The position numbers and the translations under genes are program-made. Below the pieces are notes generated by a model. That model made no database searches. It was not told where the DNA came from and was given only the letters and a program-made list of their open reading frames with translations. This document shows, piece by piece, positions 1 to 12,172 of a stretch of 64,000 nt of DNA. The stretch is from Phellopilus nigrolimitatus (lineage: Eukaryota; Basidiomycota; Agaricomycetes; Hymenochaetales; Hymenochaetaceae), in the NCBI GenBank assembly GCA_021029095.1, contig JAJOHG010000003.1, positions 434,001-498,000 on the forward strand, written 5' to 3'. How positions within the stretch are numbered: the first letter of the stretch is position 1; every line of letters begins with the position of its first letter.

Positions 1-590
1 GCTGAATTCCGCTTCTGACTGTCGCTGGCGCGTCTGGCGCAGCAGCTCTGCAAAGCGCGCCGGGTCGTTCTGTGCAGCATTCGCAACTTCGGGCTGAGAC
101 TGATTAGAGCCACAAGTCGTCATTAGCAGTGAATTATGTACAAAGGAAAGGAAAGATATACCTCCCGCAGCTGGCGCATGAGCTCTGGGTCACCAAGCAC
201 TTGCAAGCGCATCATCTCAGAATCCTGTTCAGCAGACCTGCCATACCAAGCCAAGATGAGTTGCATTGTGAAATGCAACTAGCTTGCACTACGCACCTGC
301 CTGCCACAGTCACCATCCGCCGCAAGAGCAGCATAGCATCTTCCGTTACACCCAGCTCAGCCATGGTGAATTTTGGACTATTCAGATCGCGTCCTTGGAA
401 CGATATGCTTTGTTCATTTGTTGGAATCCCTGACTACCGAAGCACAAGGTTGTTCAGATGCCCTGCCCCCTGTAACAGCGCTCAAACACACCTCTGCTTC
501 GAGCAGGGCCATGATATCCTCCAGACTCATTTGTGGATCTATCTCAACCACAAAGGATTGGCCCATGTCGTTGATGAAAGTAAGACGCAT
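1..590 (-). CDS. DDI1: DDI1 ubiquitin-like/aspartyl-protease shuttle protein (5' part, cut by window edge)
   Basis: Ddi1 carries ubiquitinated clients to the proteasome and has a retroviral-type aspartyl protease fold. Only the N-terminal part is here. Four exons can be read: 590-492, 433-297, 237-162 and 99 to the left edge, with GT-AG introns whose phases match. The start ATG at 590 opens the ubiquitin-like domain (MRLTFINDMGQSF, then DPQMSLEDIMALLEAE and SGIPTNEQSISFQGRDL). The following Ser/Asp/Met-rich linker contains GDPELMRQLRE and the stretch SQPEVANAAQNDPARFAELL, which is typical of fungal Ddi1. The protease and UBA domains would lie outside the window. Family assignment is firm; exon ends are inferred from reading frame and splice consensus. 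Confidence 0.9.
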
Positions 591-1051
591 CTTGACGAAG
601 CAGTTAAGAACTGTGGTTGTAAACAAAGGATGTTGTTGATTGTGACAGTAGCGAACGCGGGTTATATGCTGTGTGTCGTGTTGCCGGACAAAGCTAATAG
701 ACTCCCTTTCGGTCAATCCAAACAACGCTCGCAGGCGACCGATCGACCGTGAGGTGTCTGTTGCTCCTCAAACGGACTTGCACGAAGATATATGGGCTCA
801 AATGTGGTGGCGGAGAATCTGCCAGAACAGTCTGGGGTTATACGCGTCATGAAGAAAGGTGGACGTCTTTGTAAGAGGTTTGACGCGCATCGCAATTGTA
901 ATACTAGCAAACCAAACGACAAATCATGCAACCCTGTACACTACTGATGCGGGGCCCCTGAGGTCCGCCTACCGAACTGACTGCGTGCAAAGGCCGAGCT
1001 GGAAGGTCTTCAGTTAACGTTTCAATATCTTGGGCGTTGAATATAACCCGC
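591..1051. other. Intergenic: DDI1 upstream / ATG29 downstream
   Basis: I see no supported gene. The stretch holds the upstream region of DDI1 and the 3' flank of ATG29. Open frames here are short and show no family motif. Confidence 0.5.
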
Positions 1052-2388
1052 TCACAAACGCGACCCTGTACCACGTATATTCGACAGAAGTGCGCTCTCC
1101 AACGCCGATGCAGATAAACTGGTCGATTCTGAGAAAAATACGAGTTGGATACAGAAGAAGATAGATGCATTGAAATTGCGTGCACACCACTAATGTCACT
1201 GAAACTCGAGGTGCTGGAGCCCTGGTTGCTGCCTCTGTCACTAGTATGAGCCATTCCTACTGCCATGGGTCTGTACTGCATATGTGCTTGACCCCGAGCC
1301 TGACCAGAGGATAATGCTGGTGGACTTGAAGACTTCTTTGCATGGGGCATATGTCTTGTCATAGGCGACTGTATTTGCGGCTCAGGCGGAGGAGATGGGA
1401 TTGAAGGGATCGATCCCTGCGGAGAGCTTGAGCTGGAATTGAAATCACTAGAACTCAAATCTCTCTGCCGGAAGGTTTGACGCGATGGTGAAGAGGATGG
1501 GGATATGGACGGTTTAATGTCGCGCCCTCTCTGAGGCTGCTTCCCCTTCACCTGAAATCGCGCACTACGCACTAGACCAAGTGCGTCGCTAGTCATGACG
1601 GTCTGTAGACGCTTGAGTTTCGCATCTAAAGCCTCTTGCTCTTCCAGACGTTGCTCAGCTTCTTCGGTCTCGTCGGCCCCGTCGGAATCAGACTCTGACT
1701 GGGATGGAGAAAAGGACGAAGACTTTATCGGTGACGGCAAGTTCATGTTTCGCGCGCCTTGAAGTGTGAGTATGGAAGATGAAGATGTCTTCGAATGGCG
1801 GGGACCAGAGTCATAGCCCAATGAATTTAGTCGGGTTCGTACACCAAGCGGAGAATTCATGTGAGCATAGGATTGTCTGGCGTTTTCCATTGTACGTCCT
1901 GATATTCTCCTAATCGGCTCTGGACGATCCTGAGCTTTTGCGTCTTCTTCGGATGGTTTCCCTGTCGGCTGGGTTGCGGTAGGTCCTAAAGCACCTCGAA
2001 GATCCTGTAAGCCTCTAAGGTCCTCTTCATATCGCGTTTGCGCTCTAAAAAGAAGATATGGTAGGGGAACGCCTAGATGAGCTGCCAGTCCTTGCCCTTT
2101 AGTTTGAAGAGTTTAGAGATTGAGTCGGTAGATGTCCACACAGCCAAGCTCATGGACTTACAGTCCGTTCCCCCACTGTCAGACGCCCTTGAGCGTGCGA
2201 TGACTTCCCAGAGGATGCTTTCCTTTTCAGCATTCCATTCTATCTAGACCTTGTAAGATGAAGGGGATAGAAGTGGACGAGAAGGTGAAAGAGCTTACTC
2301 GCGGAGGATTCTCAGCCCCTTCCTGCGGGCGGTTGTATGGCAGACGAATGATAACGCGGACGGGCGGGGATTGCGTTGTATGCGCCAT
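1052..2388 (-). CDS. ATG29: ATG29, autophagy scaffold subunit
   Basis: Atg29 works with Atg17 and Atg31 at the phagophore assembly site to organise the Atg1 kinase complex. The start at 2388 gives MAHTTQSPPVRVIIRLPYNR, then the conserved Atg29 N-terminal domain across two or three introns: EWNAEKESILWEVIARSRAS and HLGVPLPYLLFRAQTRYEED. A long Ser/Pro-rich disordered region follows, including an acidic coiled segment (EEAEQRLEEQEALDAKLKRL). A last intron of about 60 nt must be removed to reach the conserved fungal C-terminus LSASALESALLSNIRGTG, which stops at 1052. The middle frame stays open past that intron down to about 904, but the spliced ending is the one that matches the family. It is divergent from YIH1, 183 bp away. 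Confidence 0.85.
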
Positions 2389-2571
2389 TTTGTCCTGCTG
2401 TAGAACTTCTCTATACCATTCTTAGTGCTTTAAGCTTCAATATGTGTAGAGATTGGGAGTTGAAAATGAACCGACTTGAACGGAATGCGCGATGAGCTCA
2501 CGGACGCCCGGATGTAACCGTTCGTCGCGCGTCGATCATAGACGCCTATCTTCTCTATCACAGACGACAAT

Positions 2572-3905
2572 ATGTACGCCGTTTATCCAGAGGACGAAAA
2601 GCCTCGGAACTATGCTAAGGAACTCGAGGACCTCCTTTCAAATCTTTCTCTGGATCCGGAAAGCGAACAGATCGTTTCGGAAATCGGGGGTGCGCCCAGC
2701 TTCTAGCCGCGTTCCCGTCATATCCTTCCCTTGCCAACCCCCTTGTGGACCTGCAGTTCTCCAGTCCATCTACGGCGAAGATTCTATAAGGATATGGAAA
2801 ATATCCGGTAGCGAATCGAAAAGCGGTGGTGCGAGCGACAAGACAGTGCGATACGAGGTCCATTTGGAGTATGTCGGTTTTACATTTGACTTGCACTCAA
2901 TGTGGCTGAAAGGCATTACAGTCTGCCCCCTCCCCATGACAGTGTAGAAACGCAATTGAAAATTCTCGTTTCCCTTCCTCCGACTTACCCATCATCCACT
3001 CCGCCCCAACTTCAACTTCTTTCGCGTTACATTGGTTCATTTCGCGTCGACTCCGCTCTCTTCGGTTCTATACTTCGCACATATATCTCCTCAAGCGGTG
3101 TTGAGTGGCTAGCAGATACCATATGCGTATTCGACGGACTAGAGAATGTCAGAGAACTTTGTGCGAACTGGTACTCCGAGCGTCTCACTGAGGAAAAAGC
3201 GCACGACTTGCTTCGTGAGGATGAGAAGGAAGGGTCGAATGAAAGATCGCATTCGAAAGATTATCATTCAGGGTCAGATGAAGAAGACACCGTCGAGCCC
3301 CAAGCATTTCTTCCGGAGGATATCAATATCGTTGTGGCGGAGCCCATAGTCGATCGAAAAAGTGTTTTTATTGGTAGGGCATGTAAATTATCCCACCCAT
3401 CCCAGGTTTGTATGAATTCTTTATGAACCGGAGCCTTTTTTGAATGTATTTCCCGCCAGGTTCCAATCATTTTATCACATCTTATGTCCAATAAGCGGAT
3501 AGCGCGTGCGGCACACCCCATTATAAATGCATGGCGATGTAAAGTTAATGGCAGGTTACATCAAGGTAAGCAAAGACGCCAAAATGTGTGCTGTCGGCTC
3601 CATAAATCTCCTCTTTAGACAATGACGACGATGGAGAGTCAGCAGCTGGAGGTCGGATAGCGCACCTTTTGCAGATTCTTGTGGGTTGCGTACCCTTGAA
3701 TTATTTTAGTGTCCTGACCGAATATGAAATCTAGGATCTTGAAGACGTACTTGTGGTGGTGACTAGATACTGGGGAGGATCCCTTCTGGGTCCCGACCGA
3801 TTCAAGCACATCAATAGGGCTGCTCGCGACGCGTTAGACTTGGGTGGATTCCTGGACGCGCAGGACGATAGAAAAGCGCCGTCAAAACACAAGAAGAGGA
3901 ATTGA
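2572..3905 (+). CDS. YIH1: YIH1/IMPACT-type RWD plus UPF0029 protein
   Basis: Yih1/IMPACT binds Gcn1 and restrains activation of the eIF2alpha kinase Gcn2 under amino-acid starvation. From the ATG at 2572 the first exon runs to 2689 (ELEDLLSNLSLDPESEQIVS). Splicing restores the RWD hallmark EIGVLQSIYGEDSIRIWK, then VHLEHYSLPPPHDSVETQLK and the proline-rich LPPTYPSSTPPQLQLLS. An acidic linker (SGSDEEDTVEPQAFLPED) leads into the C-terminal IMPACT/UPF0029 domain with FIGRACKLSHPSQ, GGRIAHLLQI and VTRYWGGSLLGPDRF. There are at least five introns, and the protein of about 300-330 residues is normal for the family. The C-terminus KHKKRN is basic. Confidence in the family is high; exact splice sites are inferred. 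Confidence 0.85.
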
Positions 3906-4257
3906 TATTGGGATATTTTCGATCAAATTTGTTATGAACAGTTTGCCGTTATATGTCTTATAAGCAGGATTTTTTGATTCCGTCTTTACAGTGCTCGGGA
4001 GTCGCGTCTGGGTGATAGCTAATATTTTGACCATACGTTGTAAGCCAAAGTCTGCTAAAAGTCTGAGCCAATGTTATGTCAAATTTTATCATTCGTGGAG
4101 AATGCAATTTACATCATGTCTGTGTTCTCAGCTCAATAGATGATAAATAATTATCTTTCGTAACTCAAAGAAATAACTAGTCTCCAAATGAACTTCACTT
4201 GAGCTCAGTCTTGATATAATCCGCAGACGACGTAGACCCGGACGTGTTCTATTTTAG
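3906..4257. other. Intergenic, AT-rich
   Basis: About 350 bp between YIH1 and the next plus-strand gene. It is AT-rich (3' flank of YIH1, then promoter). No gene is visible. Confidence 0.5.
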
Positions 4258-6050
4258 ATGTTCCGTCAATCGTCAGGATTACTCAATCCTTATGGAGGTT
4301 CTCATTCGGGGTACGTACATGTACACCATTTCCCATGGCCACTGCGCTCAGGCTGCTACTTCTCATGAGTGTACTCTAGTCGAGTCCTCATATCGACCTC
4401 AAGATATCAGAGTCGCATCGCAACCGCTGTAGCATCAAGTCGGCTCGCGTAATATGTGGGTTGGGATGATTGGACGTGAGCCAGTCGCAGTCATATGAAA
4501 AAGCCATACATCTCATCAACGAGTAGGACATGTTCAACAACTCATATCAAACTCATGACCTGGCTATACAGCTAGAGGGACTCTCGACGGGGTCCAGGAA
4601 ATCGCAGCCACGGAGAAATCTATGCTCCGACCCGTGTCTTTTGTCCAGGCTACCTTCTTCAAGTGAGCTCTTGGATATGTGGCGTGTGCGACGTCTACTT
4701 ATGATTCTGGTCCGATCAGGCTTTATTCAACGCGAGGGAGAGCGTAGCGGACCGAGGGAAATACTGAGACAGCTGCGACGCAGTCCATCACCGCCGTCGT
4801 CGCCTCATGTAGAAGAGGAAGTGTCTCATGGTCGTGAACGGCGTGCGAGCACGTCTAGTTCAATTGCATCGGAAGGGAGTAGCAGTCGAAAAGCTTGGTT
4901 TTCTCCCAAGGCAGCAAAAAGTGCGACTGGACCTTGGAAAGAGCCTCAGGTGAGACTTACACCTATGAGCAGACAGAGGGGCAAGTCAAAATAACAATCG
5001 TAGTCGTATGAGATCTTCCGTGCTATCGAGAGGAAGGATATAATGTTCCTTATGGAGGTTCGAGATCGCGCTTTCCATGTAAATGCTGCTCAGATTCTTT
5101 TCTACTCTTTAACGTTGCTGACCATTTGGAGAATGCTAGCTTTTGCTCAAGAAGACAGGCGATGCAACTCCACTTGTTCATGCTATGAGAATTGGCGAGT
5201 CGCATCGTGATATATCCATTATTCTATTGGGCGCTATGTCAAAATGGGTCAATCACCTTGAAGACAGCGATATGGCCGACAAGAGGACGAAGCCACTATT
5301 GAAAGCCCTTCGTAAGTTTTCACCTCGTTCAATTCAATGACTACATATTCAATTCGGATACTTTTTTGAAGGCACAAACCTCAAGCTCGCCATTGACTAT
5401 GGCTTACAGCGCTCTCAATCAGACCTTATAGCGTCTTTCATGCAGACACTGATTATGAGCGAGGGTGATAGATGGGTAACAAACCAAGCTCATAATATCG
5501 CTCTCGCTCTCCGTGCCGGTACGGAGGGTAAACCTGTGCATACGGCTGAAACTGCCGTCCGAAGCTTTGCAACCAAGGAGCTGGGAAAGGCCGACTTAAT
5601 TGCAGCACTGGAAGACTAGTATGGTCTTATCCTGACAATATATACCTCATCGCTAAGAAGCAATTTAGTGTTTCGAACGCGACTGCGGACCTATTACTTC
5701 TTGCTGCATGGTCATGTGTCCTAGACTCTGTACAAGGTGATCCGATCCCGGTGCGTTTGTCAGTCTGCATTTTCACACAAACTAACTTTGTTCTTTAGAC
5801 GTATTATTTTGCGCGAGATGATAGGGTCTTCAAGGCTTTCCAGGAACGGGTATATCGACACCGAACTGATATTGCTGGGACGAGTAAACGTCTGAGATGG
5901 CAAATGAGAGTCCTCGGAAAGGCCCTCGAAGGGAGGACGACTACCTACAGAGTAAGTCCAATTCTTTCCTCGTTTGTGCGATGCTGACCCTTTGTCAAGA
6001 GTAAAATTGAATTATTAGCAGAAGAACTGGATGAAGGGCCAGGTGTTTAG
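4258..6050 (+). CDS. Conserved fungal protein of unknown function
   Basis: I do not recognise a characterised family, although the layout resembles a protein seen widely in Agaricomycetes. The clear part begins near 4760: a Ser/Pro/Arg-rich linker (SPSPPSSPHVEEEVSHGRER), then KSATGPWKEPQ, SYEIFRAIERKDIMFLMEV, LLLKKTGDATPLVHAMRIG, VNHLEDSDMADKRTKPLLKA, NLKLAIDYGLQRSQSDLIAS, TKELGKADLIAALEDY and the ending ELLAEELDEGPGV with a stop at 6048-6050. The later half looks all-helical and repeat-like. At least six introns are needed. The 5' end is uncertain: the ATG at 4258 (MFRQSSGLLNPYGG) fits a phase-consistent chain through SQSYEKAIHLINE, GTLDGVQEIAATEKSML and SFVQATFF, but it rests on splice logic only. 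No transmembrane segment or signal peptide is evident. Confidence 0.6.
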
Positions 6051-6405
6051 AAATAAAGTCTAGCTTCTAACCCTACACGGTAGGTGTTGACGTGCTGTTC
6101 CCATCGCGATGCTTGGCTATGAAGCTGTGCCGGTCATTTTTCTCTCTTCACGCTCGTATTAGGTGCCATCCGGGTCTGAGCTTCCAACCCGTGCTGTGGC
6201 GTATCATCGAGCGAATAATAAAAATCCCAAGGACTATCGTCTTGTACGAGAAACGGCTCAAACCAGCAGTTCAAATAATGAACAATCGTTGACTGGACCG
6301 ACCAGAGTTCATTTTGAGCGTAGAGTGGGGAATGAAGGGAAATATTACATGTGTGTAAATTATTAAAAGTCCATTTGTACGAGCATTGTAACGTGTATAC
6401 GCATA

Positions 6406-7241
6406 TTAAAATATGATATTTAAATCCTTCCACTTGACAAAAGCAGCGACAGTGCCCAGCGCTGCTACTGCAGGGGCAAGGTCGAGCTGCGCAACCGTAT
6501 AAATCCATATCGTTCCTAATGGCGGACACTTGAGGAAAGTCATTAGATGCAACGCCATAGATGAGCAATGCTGAGGTACCTGTCGCATGACAATTTGCCA
6601 ATTCGCCCAGTTGACTACGTAAATCAACCTTGAGCCGCAACCTACTGACAGGAGAAACAATAGAGCCTGCATTCGTCGCTCCGCTTTGTGACGCGTCGCT
6701 TTTCGAGGCATTAGATGTGAAAGACCCGTTCAAAAAGCAATTGAACTCACTATAGAAAATAAATAGAGACAGGACTACGGATAAAGTGGTGCAAAGTAAG
6801 AATGGCTAAGATGAATAAAATGGATCGTATAAAACTAACGAGGTATCCCGTAGACAACTTTTTCTATGAGCTGTGCTGTTGTGAATGCATGTGCATATTG
6901 ACGATGCGCGAGGCTGCCTTCCGCGGTGTCGGTCAGAACTAACCAGTAAACGAGGACACTGAACGTGCATACATATCCATCATAATGTAAAGAGAAGAAA
7001 AAGGGATGATGAATAGTATCGCATTGAAGATCTCACTGCACAGAGGAGAACATGGCTCGTCATCCGATTCTTCTTCAGCTTTAGACCCAGCGGGTGGAAG
7101 TGGAGCAGAACGAGTGTCCCGAGGTATGTTTTTCAGTACACCAGACTGTTCGATGATCCGCCATTGCTCGCTTTCGGAGACGCCTTCAGTCTCCGGCTGT
7201 ACGGCTTTTGAAGAAGCCTTCTGTTTGCGCTGCTTAACCAT
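6406..7241 (-). CDS. DUF7719-like small multi-pass membrane protein
   Basis: Function unknown; the pattern matches a fungal family of short membrane proteins with a charged N-terminus and four or so hydrophobic segments. From the ATG at 7241 (good ACACC context) the protein starts basic (MVKQRKQKASSKAV), continues with an acidic EEESDDEPCSPL and the first hydrophobic helix EIFNAILFIIPFSSLYIMMD. Removing an intron of about 60 nt joins this to LAHRQYAHAFTTAQLIEKVV. Two more introns lead to PTRHKAERRMQALLFLLSVG, RLIYVVNWANWQIVMRQ, CPPLGTIWIYTVAQLDLAPA and the C-terminus FVKWKDLNIIF. All splice phases agree. An in-frame stretch extends upstream of 7241 without an ATG, so a short extra 5' exon is possible. 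Confidence 0.65.
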
Positions 7242-7568
7242 GGTGTCAAACGCGTGCTTGCGTGTCTTGACAAGTCGTGTCGCGGCCAACCACCATAAAT
7301 GATGATCGACAAGTCAACGGTAACAAACAAAGTTCACATCAAATTTATTGTGCAAGGAAATAAAAAGTATTACATAACGTTAGCTAGCGCGAAAAAAAAA
7401 ATCGTCATGTAGACGTACACAAAGCAAGGAGTACACAATTCGAATGCAACAGAAAGACGTTAGTGTAAACTATGGTACGTTTAAAGTAAGAAATTAAAAA
7501 GGGTATAAGTTAGAATTGCTGAACGAAGCTCGCTCATGATGAACTAGGATCTTTAAAGCCTTGCGCGT

Positions 7569-8830
7569 TTAGTTTCGCATGTTGTCGGCGCTCTCCCACA
7601 AAGCCAACTGTTCAAGAATGGTCTCAATGCTTTCAATAGCCTCAGAGCGCTCGTGAACAAGATGCTTGCTGTCGCTGGGCCCTTCCCAAAGAACGGCAAG
7701 ATTTACCTCGACCTATTTATAAAATGGAGTGAATAATTAGTCAAAATAGAGAAAAAGTGTCAATTACCTTCTCGGCAAGATTGTCCAACGACAGCTCCAG
7801 AACCCGACCCACATCGACAGCAACTTTGTCAAGGCGCTCAAGAATTTCTTCTGCTCCGCCCTCAAAGAGATCATCCTTGTTATTATGGACAAAGGTGCGG
7901 AAAACATTCTGATGAGGCGGAATTCAGCGTCTGTCGCCAAAAATGAGGGTCAGACAATGAACCGAACCTTTTGTCTTGCAACACTTCCAGTTCCTCGCTC
8001 CTCCATCGCTCGAGAGTAGCCATCCGAAAGCTGCTCACGCACATGAGGTTCGAGGCAACGCGAAACGTCCTTCTGGTTCGTACTTAATTCGTTATGAACG
8101 ACATCGATAGTCTTTTTCAGGGCGACTTTAACTTCTTCAATGCAAAGTTGACCTTGATGATGAGCTCGGTCACGAAGCACGACCGGGCAAGACTCTTCAA
8201 TCTCTTTGAGGATATTAGAGATCACCTCAACGACTTTGGTTTCAAAAGAAGAAAAGAGGTTAGTCTCGAACACTTTTGCCCAAGACGACGCAATATGACG
8301 TGTCATAGGTGTAACTAGCTCCTCATTGATATTTCTGCGCCAGACGCCTTCACGACGCAGTGCTTTATTTTAAGGATTTGTCAACAGCGAAGCTTAATCT
8401 TCTATAGAAGAAGTGACCCACTCGCACGATATGTAGCCCAGTGCATCGAAGCTGCTATAGCATCGGATGTCTCAACTGCAGACTCCGACGCCTACAAAGA
8501 GAATCAGCACAACTTCTGCTAAGAACCAGATATTCACGTACGGCCTGAGCTCCAGTTGAACATTTATCTTCGAGACCATCCTTGAAAAGCGTCTGCATCT
8601 CTTTTACGCTCTCGGCGACAACACGACAAAATTCCTAGTAATGGAAAAGTTGAGAATCAGAAATAATGACATCCAACAATCATCGCACCTTTGTTAGCTT
8701 ATTGGAAATTCCATTCATATTCTCATCCTTATCCTTGTTCGAGCCACGTGCAAGATTTGCGACAGGCGAACTTTTACGGTTCTGCCGCGCAACAGGTACC
8801 AGCCTCCCACGTTGATACACCCAGTCAAAC

Positions 8831-8864
<34 letters not shown>

Positions 8865-11800
8865 TGTCTCGGTCTTCGTCCTCATCGTCCTCAACGTCCA
8901 TCGTCAAGAGTTCTGGCTCCGGCGCCGTCTCCCATTTCTCCCTTAGAGACTCTCTATCGGCTTCACTGACCGTTCCAAAGCTGTCGACATAACTCTTGAC
9001 AGATGTTGAAAATACGCGTAGATGGTTGCGGAAACTTTTCGCAGCACGATCACGAGATTTGACAGTGAGTGTGTGACACCATTTCTGCAGCTCAGGAACG
9101 CCTGTCTCTTCGACGTTGGAGAAGCACGCTGCATCGCCATCACCTTTAACTTGTTCTATAGGTACCACCCACAGTTAGAACGAACATGAATTAAGAGGAG
9201 TCGTTGCTCACTTTTAATGCGAATATAGTCCCGCGAAGATACGGTGAACACGGGCAAGTCGATGCTAGCATAATCTGCAAGTCCCTAGATCAGCGGTCAC
9301 ATCCTAGTAAACTAAAACACGTAAAACTGACCGCGCAAGTTGACAGTAGGATCGAACGTCCCGGGATCGCGATTTTCCGCTGCAGCATCTAGTAAATTTA
9401 TTGATCAGTCATCGCCATTGACAGTCTTGAACAAATTCACCGTCAAGTTCCTTAAGTCCGGCTCGGAAGTCCTCCTTAAGGACATCACGCGAAAACTAAT
9501 AAGGCTCAATGGTCAGATAGTTCTTCTAGCGCACGCTGTTGGACACTTACTTCTGATCGCTTAAGAGAGCAAAATGCGTTCTTGTCCCTTTGTGCTTTCG
9601 TTTTCTTTTTCTCCAACGTCGAAAGCATATCAACTGCTTCCTTCCTTTGCTTCCTTGCCTCCGAAAGTCTCTCCCTGGCACTTTTGATACCCGCTTTCCC
9701 CTCTGCGATCTTGGTTTTGACGTCGTCTATGGTGACGGGTGCTTCTTCAGCCTCGGAGTCGGCATTGTCTGAGTCATCACTGTCTGACTTGTCGCTATCG
9801 TTTCTGTCGCCTTCTTCATTTGACCCTGAACTCTTGATAGAGTCATTATCGATGAAATCGTCAAGATCCATTTCATCGTCGTCGGCGTCAGGGTCGAGCG
9901 CGCACTCTGCTTCTTCCTCCGAGTCGAAATCATTCTTCTTGCGCTTGGAAGAGCCGCCCCTTCCACTGTGAGTAGACTTCCTTTTCTTGCCATTTTTCTT
10001 TTCTCCATCCTTTTCTGAATGATTAGAAGTAAAGGGTACACCCTCTTCAAGAGCATTGAGATGCTCCTGGTGCTCCGTAATCTTAGCACGGATGGCCCTC
10101 ATCTCTTCAGTAACGTCTACCAAAGCCGTCAGGTCGAACGAGCTTCACAAAAGATATTAAATCCATACCCTTCGAGATCGTCTCGGCATCTGTTTTCTTC
10201 TCCTTCCATACCTTCGACTCATCGCGAATCTGCTCGAGATGTTCTTCAATCTTTTCTAGGATTGGGTCGTCCTCAAGCGCCAAAGCACGAATGACTTCAG
10301 AGCAAGAAATATCATCGCATTTCGTAGCGATGAACGTGATGGTACTTTCGACGTCAGAGAAACTAGAAAAGTAGAGCCATTCGGCCTACATGAAAGAGTC
10401 CAAGATTTGAATAAGACGTACCCTCCATCTGCAAAGGCGATCGCAAAGGACAGTATTTAGACTAGAAAACCCCAGTTCAAGCAAAACTTACCCACTGTCG
10501 GATAGATGCATGTCAGACTTATGAGACCAAACAGAAAGATTGAAAAACTCACTCATCAGCTGAGACTTGAAGGCATCGCCAAGAAGATCTGTGTGAAAGG
10601 AAAGGGTTCGCAAAAAAGTGATCTGACGCTTGAGACAGACTCGCCTTTTGCAGTTTTATCATCTACAGCTCTTGTAATAGGAGCCAGGATCCATATGCAG
10701 TCACACTTTTTCATGTAGTCTCGAGCGATGCTGCTACGTGCAGCATTTGCATCAGCCACACCCGGGAGGTCCACAAGGACGGCACCGGTAGACAGAGCCT
10801 CGGAGGAGCACCGGACGTTGACCTGGCGGATGAGCGGCCACAGGGCCGCTCCGTTGTCGTCCTTTTTCTTGTCCTTCTTGTCGTTCTCTCTATCCTTCTT
10901 GTTGCCCCGCTTTTGGTCTTTGGAGTCGATATACTTAGCAATTTCCTTCGCGAACTCCCTTGAATCTTTAGCAGTGATTTTCTTGACAGAGCCCAGAAGT
11001 TCCAAAATCTCTTTTCGAAAAAGAATGAAATCGGAATATCAGTCACATGTCAGAAAAGTAGAGTGAAAAATCATACTAGAATCGAGGCTGAGGATCCGAT
11101 CAACCGTCATGCCTGGGAGATGATCTTGCGTCAACATAGGATAGACCGCATGGACCTTCACAATGTATCAGCATATTTGTGAAGGCAAAGTGGCTTGCAA
11201 TGACCTTATGCCAAGCGACGCCAGCTTCGCTCCTGAGATCCGTTGCCCGCCGTATCTGTCCATCCTCATCAATCAAATCGTCCAAGAGAACCTTGAGTTC
11301 ATCCCTCCATTCCTTTTCGGATAGGAAAGACACGTCTGCTGCAATGTTCTGTTCTTTGTGGTAGGCAATTTCGGTCACGACAGCGGTACAGGCTGCACAA
11401 GACAGTTAACATGTAGCAGGACGAAAAGCCGGATTAACACTTACCTCGCATGCCGGAAGTCGGGACAACGTTGTCTGATTGAATCGAAAAGATACGAGCT
11501 TAGTAACGATTGTTAATAATATGCACTATAAAATATACCGTCAAGAATAGCATTTAGAATTGAGGATTTGCCAGCGCCGGTTGCTAAAATAGATTTGTTA
11601 TGAAGAAGTGACAGCGATTGGTTCATGCGCCCTCACCTCCGCATACGGCAATCATAGTGCTCGGAGTGCCTTGACTTTCCAGACTTCCGCGCAAAAACAA
11701 GTAAGCTTATGTTTTCCAGGGTCTAAAACAAAATGCAGACCTAGCTATCTCACGCAACCACACGTCTTTGCGCAGCTTGCTTCCTAGTTCGAGATGTTTG

Positions 11801-12172
11801 ATGTGTGCCTTGATATTCTTGACCATGTTGACACCTTCCTTGAGACAATTCTCGGGTGTGTAGCGGATTTGGTCCGCTGATTCATATTTCGCATAGTCCA
11901 TTGGGATCGAAGGCGACACTAAATTTTGACTTAAAACATCCGTATCAGATTCATCCTTCTTGACCTCAACCTTGGGAAGCTGCATAAAAGCGTAAGCCAC
12001 AAACATTCGGTCAAAGGCGGTAACAACCTACTGGTGCATTGGCGTCACAGGGCTCGGACTTCACAGTAATCATCGATGCTGCTCCTGAGTCGGCATTCTC
12101 TCTCCCTGCCGCGTTCGAGAAGGGACGGAGGCTATGCTCCGTAGGTTCCGGTTTGATATAAGTACTACCCAT
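7569..12172 (-). CDS. Large SLIP-GC / dynamin-like nuclear GTPase
   Basis: Dynamin-superfamily GTPase of the SLIP-GC type, a family expanded in basidiomycetes; cellular role unknown there. From the ATG at 12172 (MGSTYIKPEPTEHS) a disordered leader precedes KLRKDVWLREIA. After two introns comes the P-loop ATGAGKSSILNAIL at about residues 143-156. The G3 motif is VDLPGVADANAARSSIARDY, followed by CDCIWILAPITRAVDDKTAK, and a G4-like IATKCDD lies after a further intron. A lysine/aspartate-rich insert (KDRENDKKDKKKDD) sits before G3. Downstream lies a very acidic coiled region (9506-10123, SDKSDSDDSDNADSEAEEAP), then FRNHLRVFSTSVKSYVDSFG, a run of ten Asp (8833-8862) and helical segments such as FETKVVEVISNILKEIEES. 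It ends with ILEQLALWESADNMRN at 7569. More than fifteen short introns; overall length is roughly 1,000-1,100 residues. Confidence 0.8.
8833..8862. repeat. (GTC)10 trinucleotide microsatellite coding for poly-Asp
   Basis: Ten perfect GTC units on the plus strand, read as GAC (Asp) codons on the minus strand inside the SLIP-GC-like gene. Imperfect GTC/TTC/CTC units continue on one side and give a longer acidic run. Confidence 0.95.

Noticed and set aside
904..1051. Extension of the ATG29 frame to 904
   Set aside because: A short intron ending near 1115 gives the conserved ATG29 C-terminus with a stop at 1052, so the longer open frame is intron read-through.
8833..8862. Considered whether the GTC run is part of a CRISPR-like or transposon repeat
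   Set aside because: It is a simple coding microsatellite without spacers, inverted repeats or target duplications.
9582..9971. A Ser-rich plus-strand frame
   Set aside because: It is the complement of the acidic Asp/Glu/Ser exon of the SLIP-GC-like gene; Asp/Ser codons give Ser/Leu-rich antisense frames.
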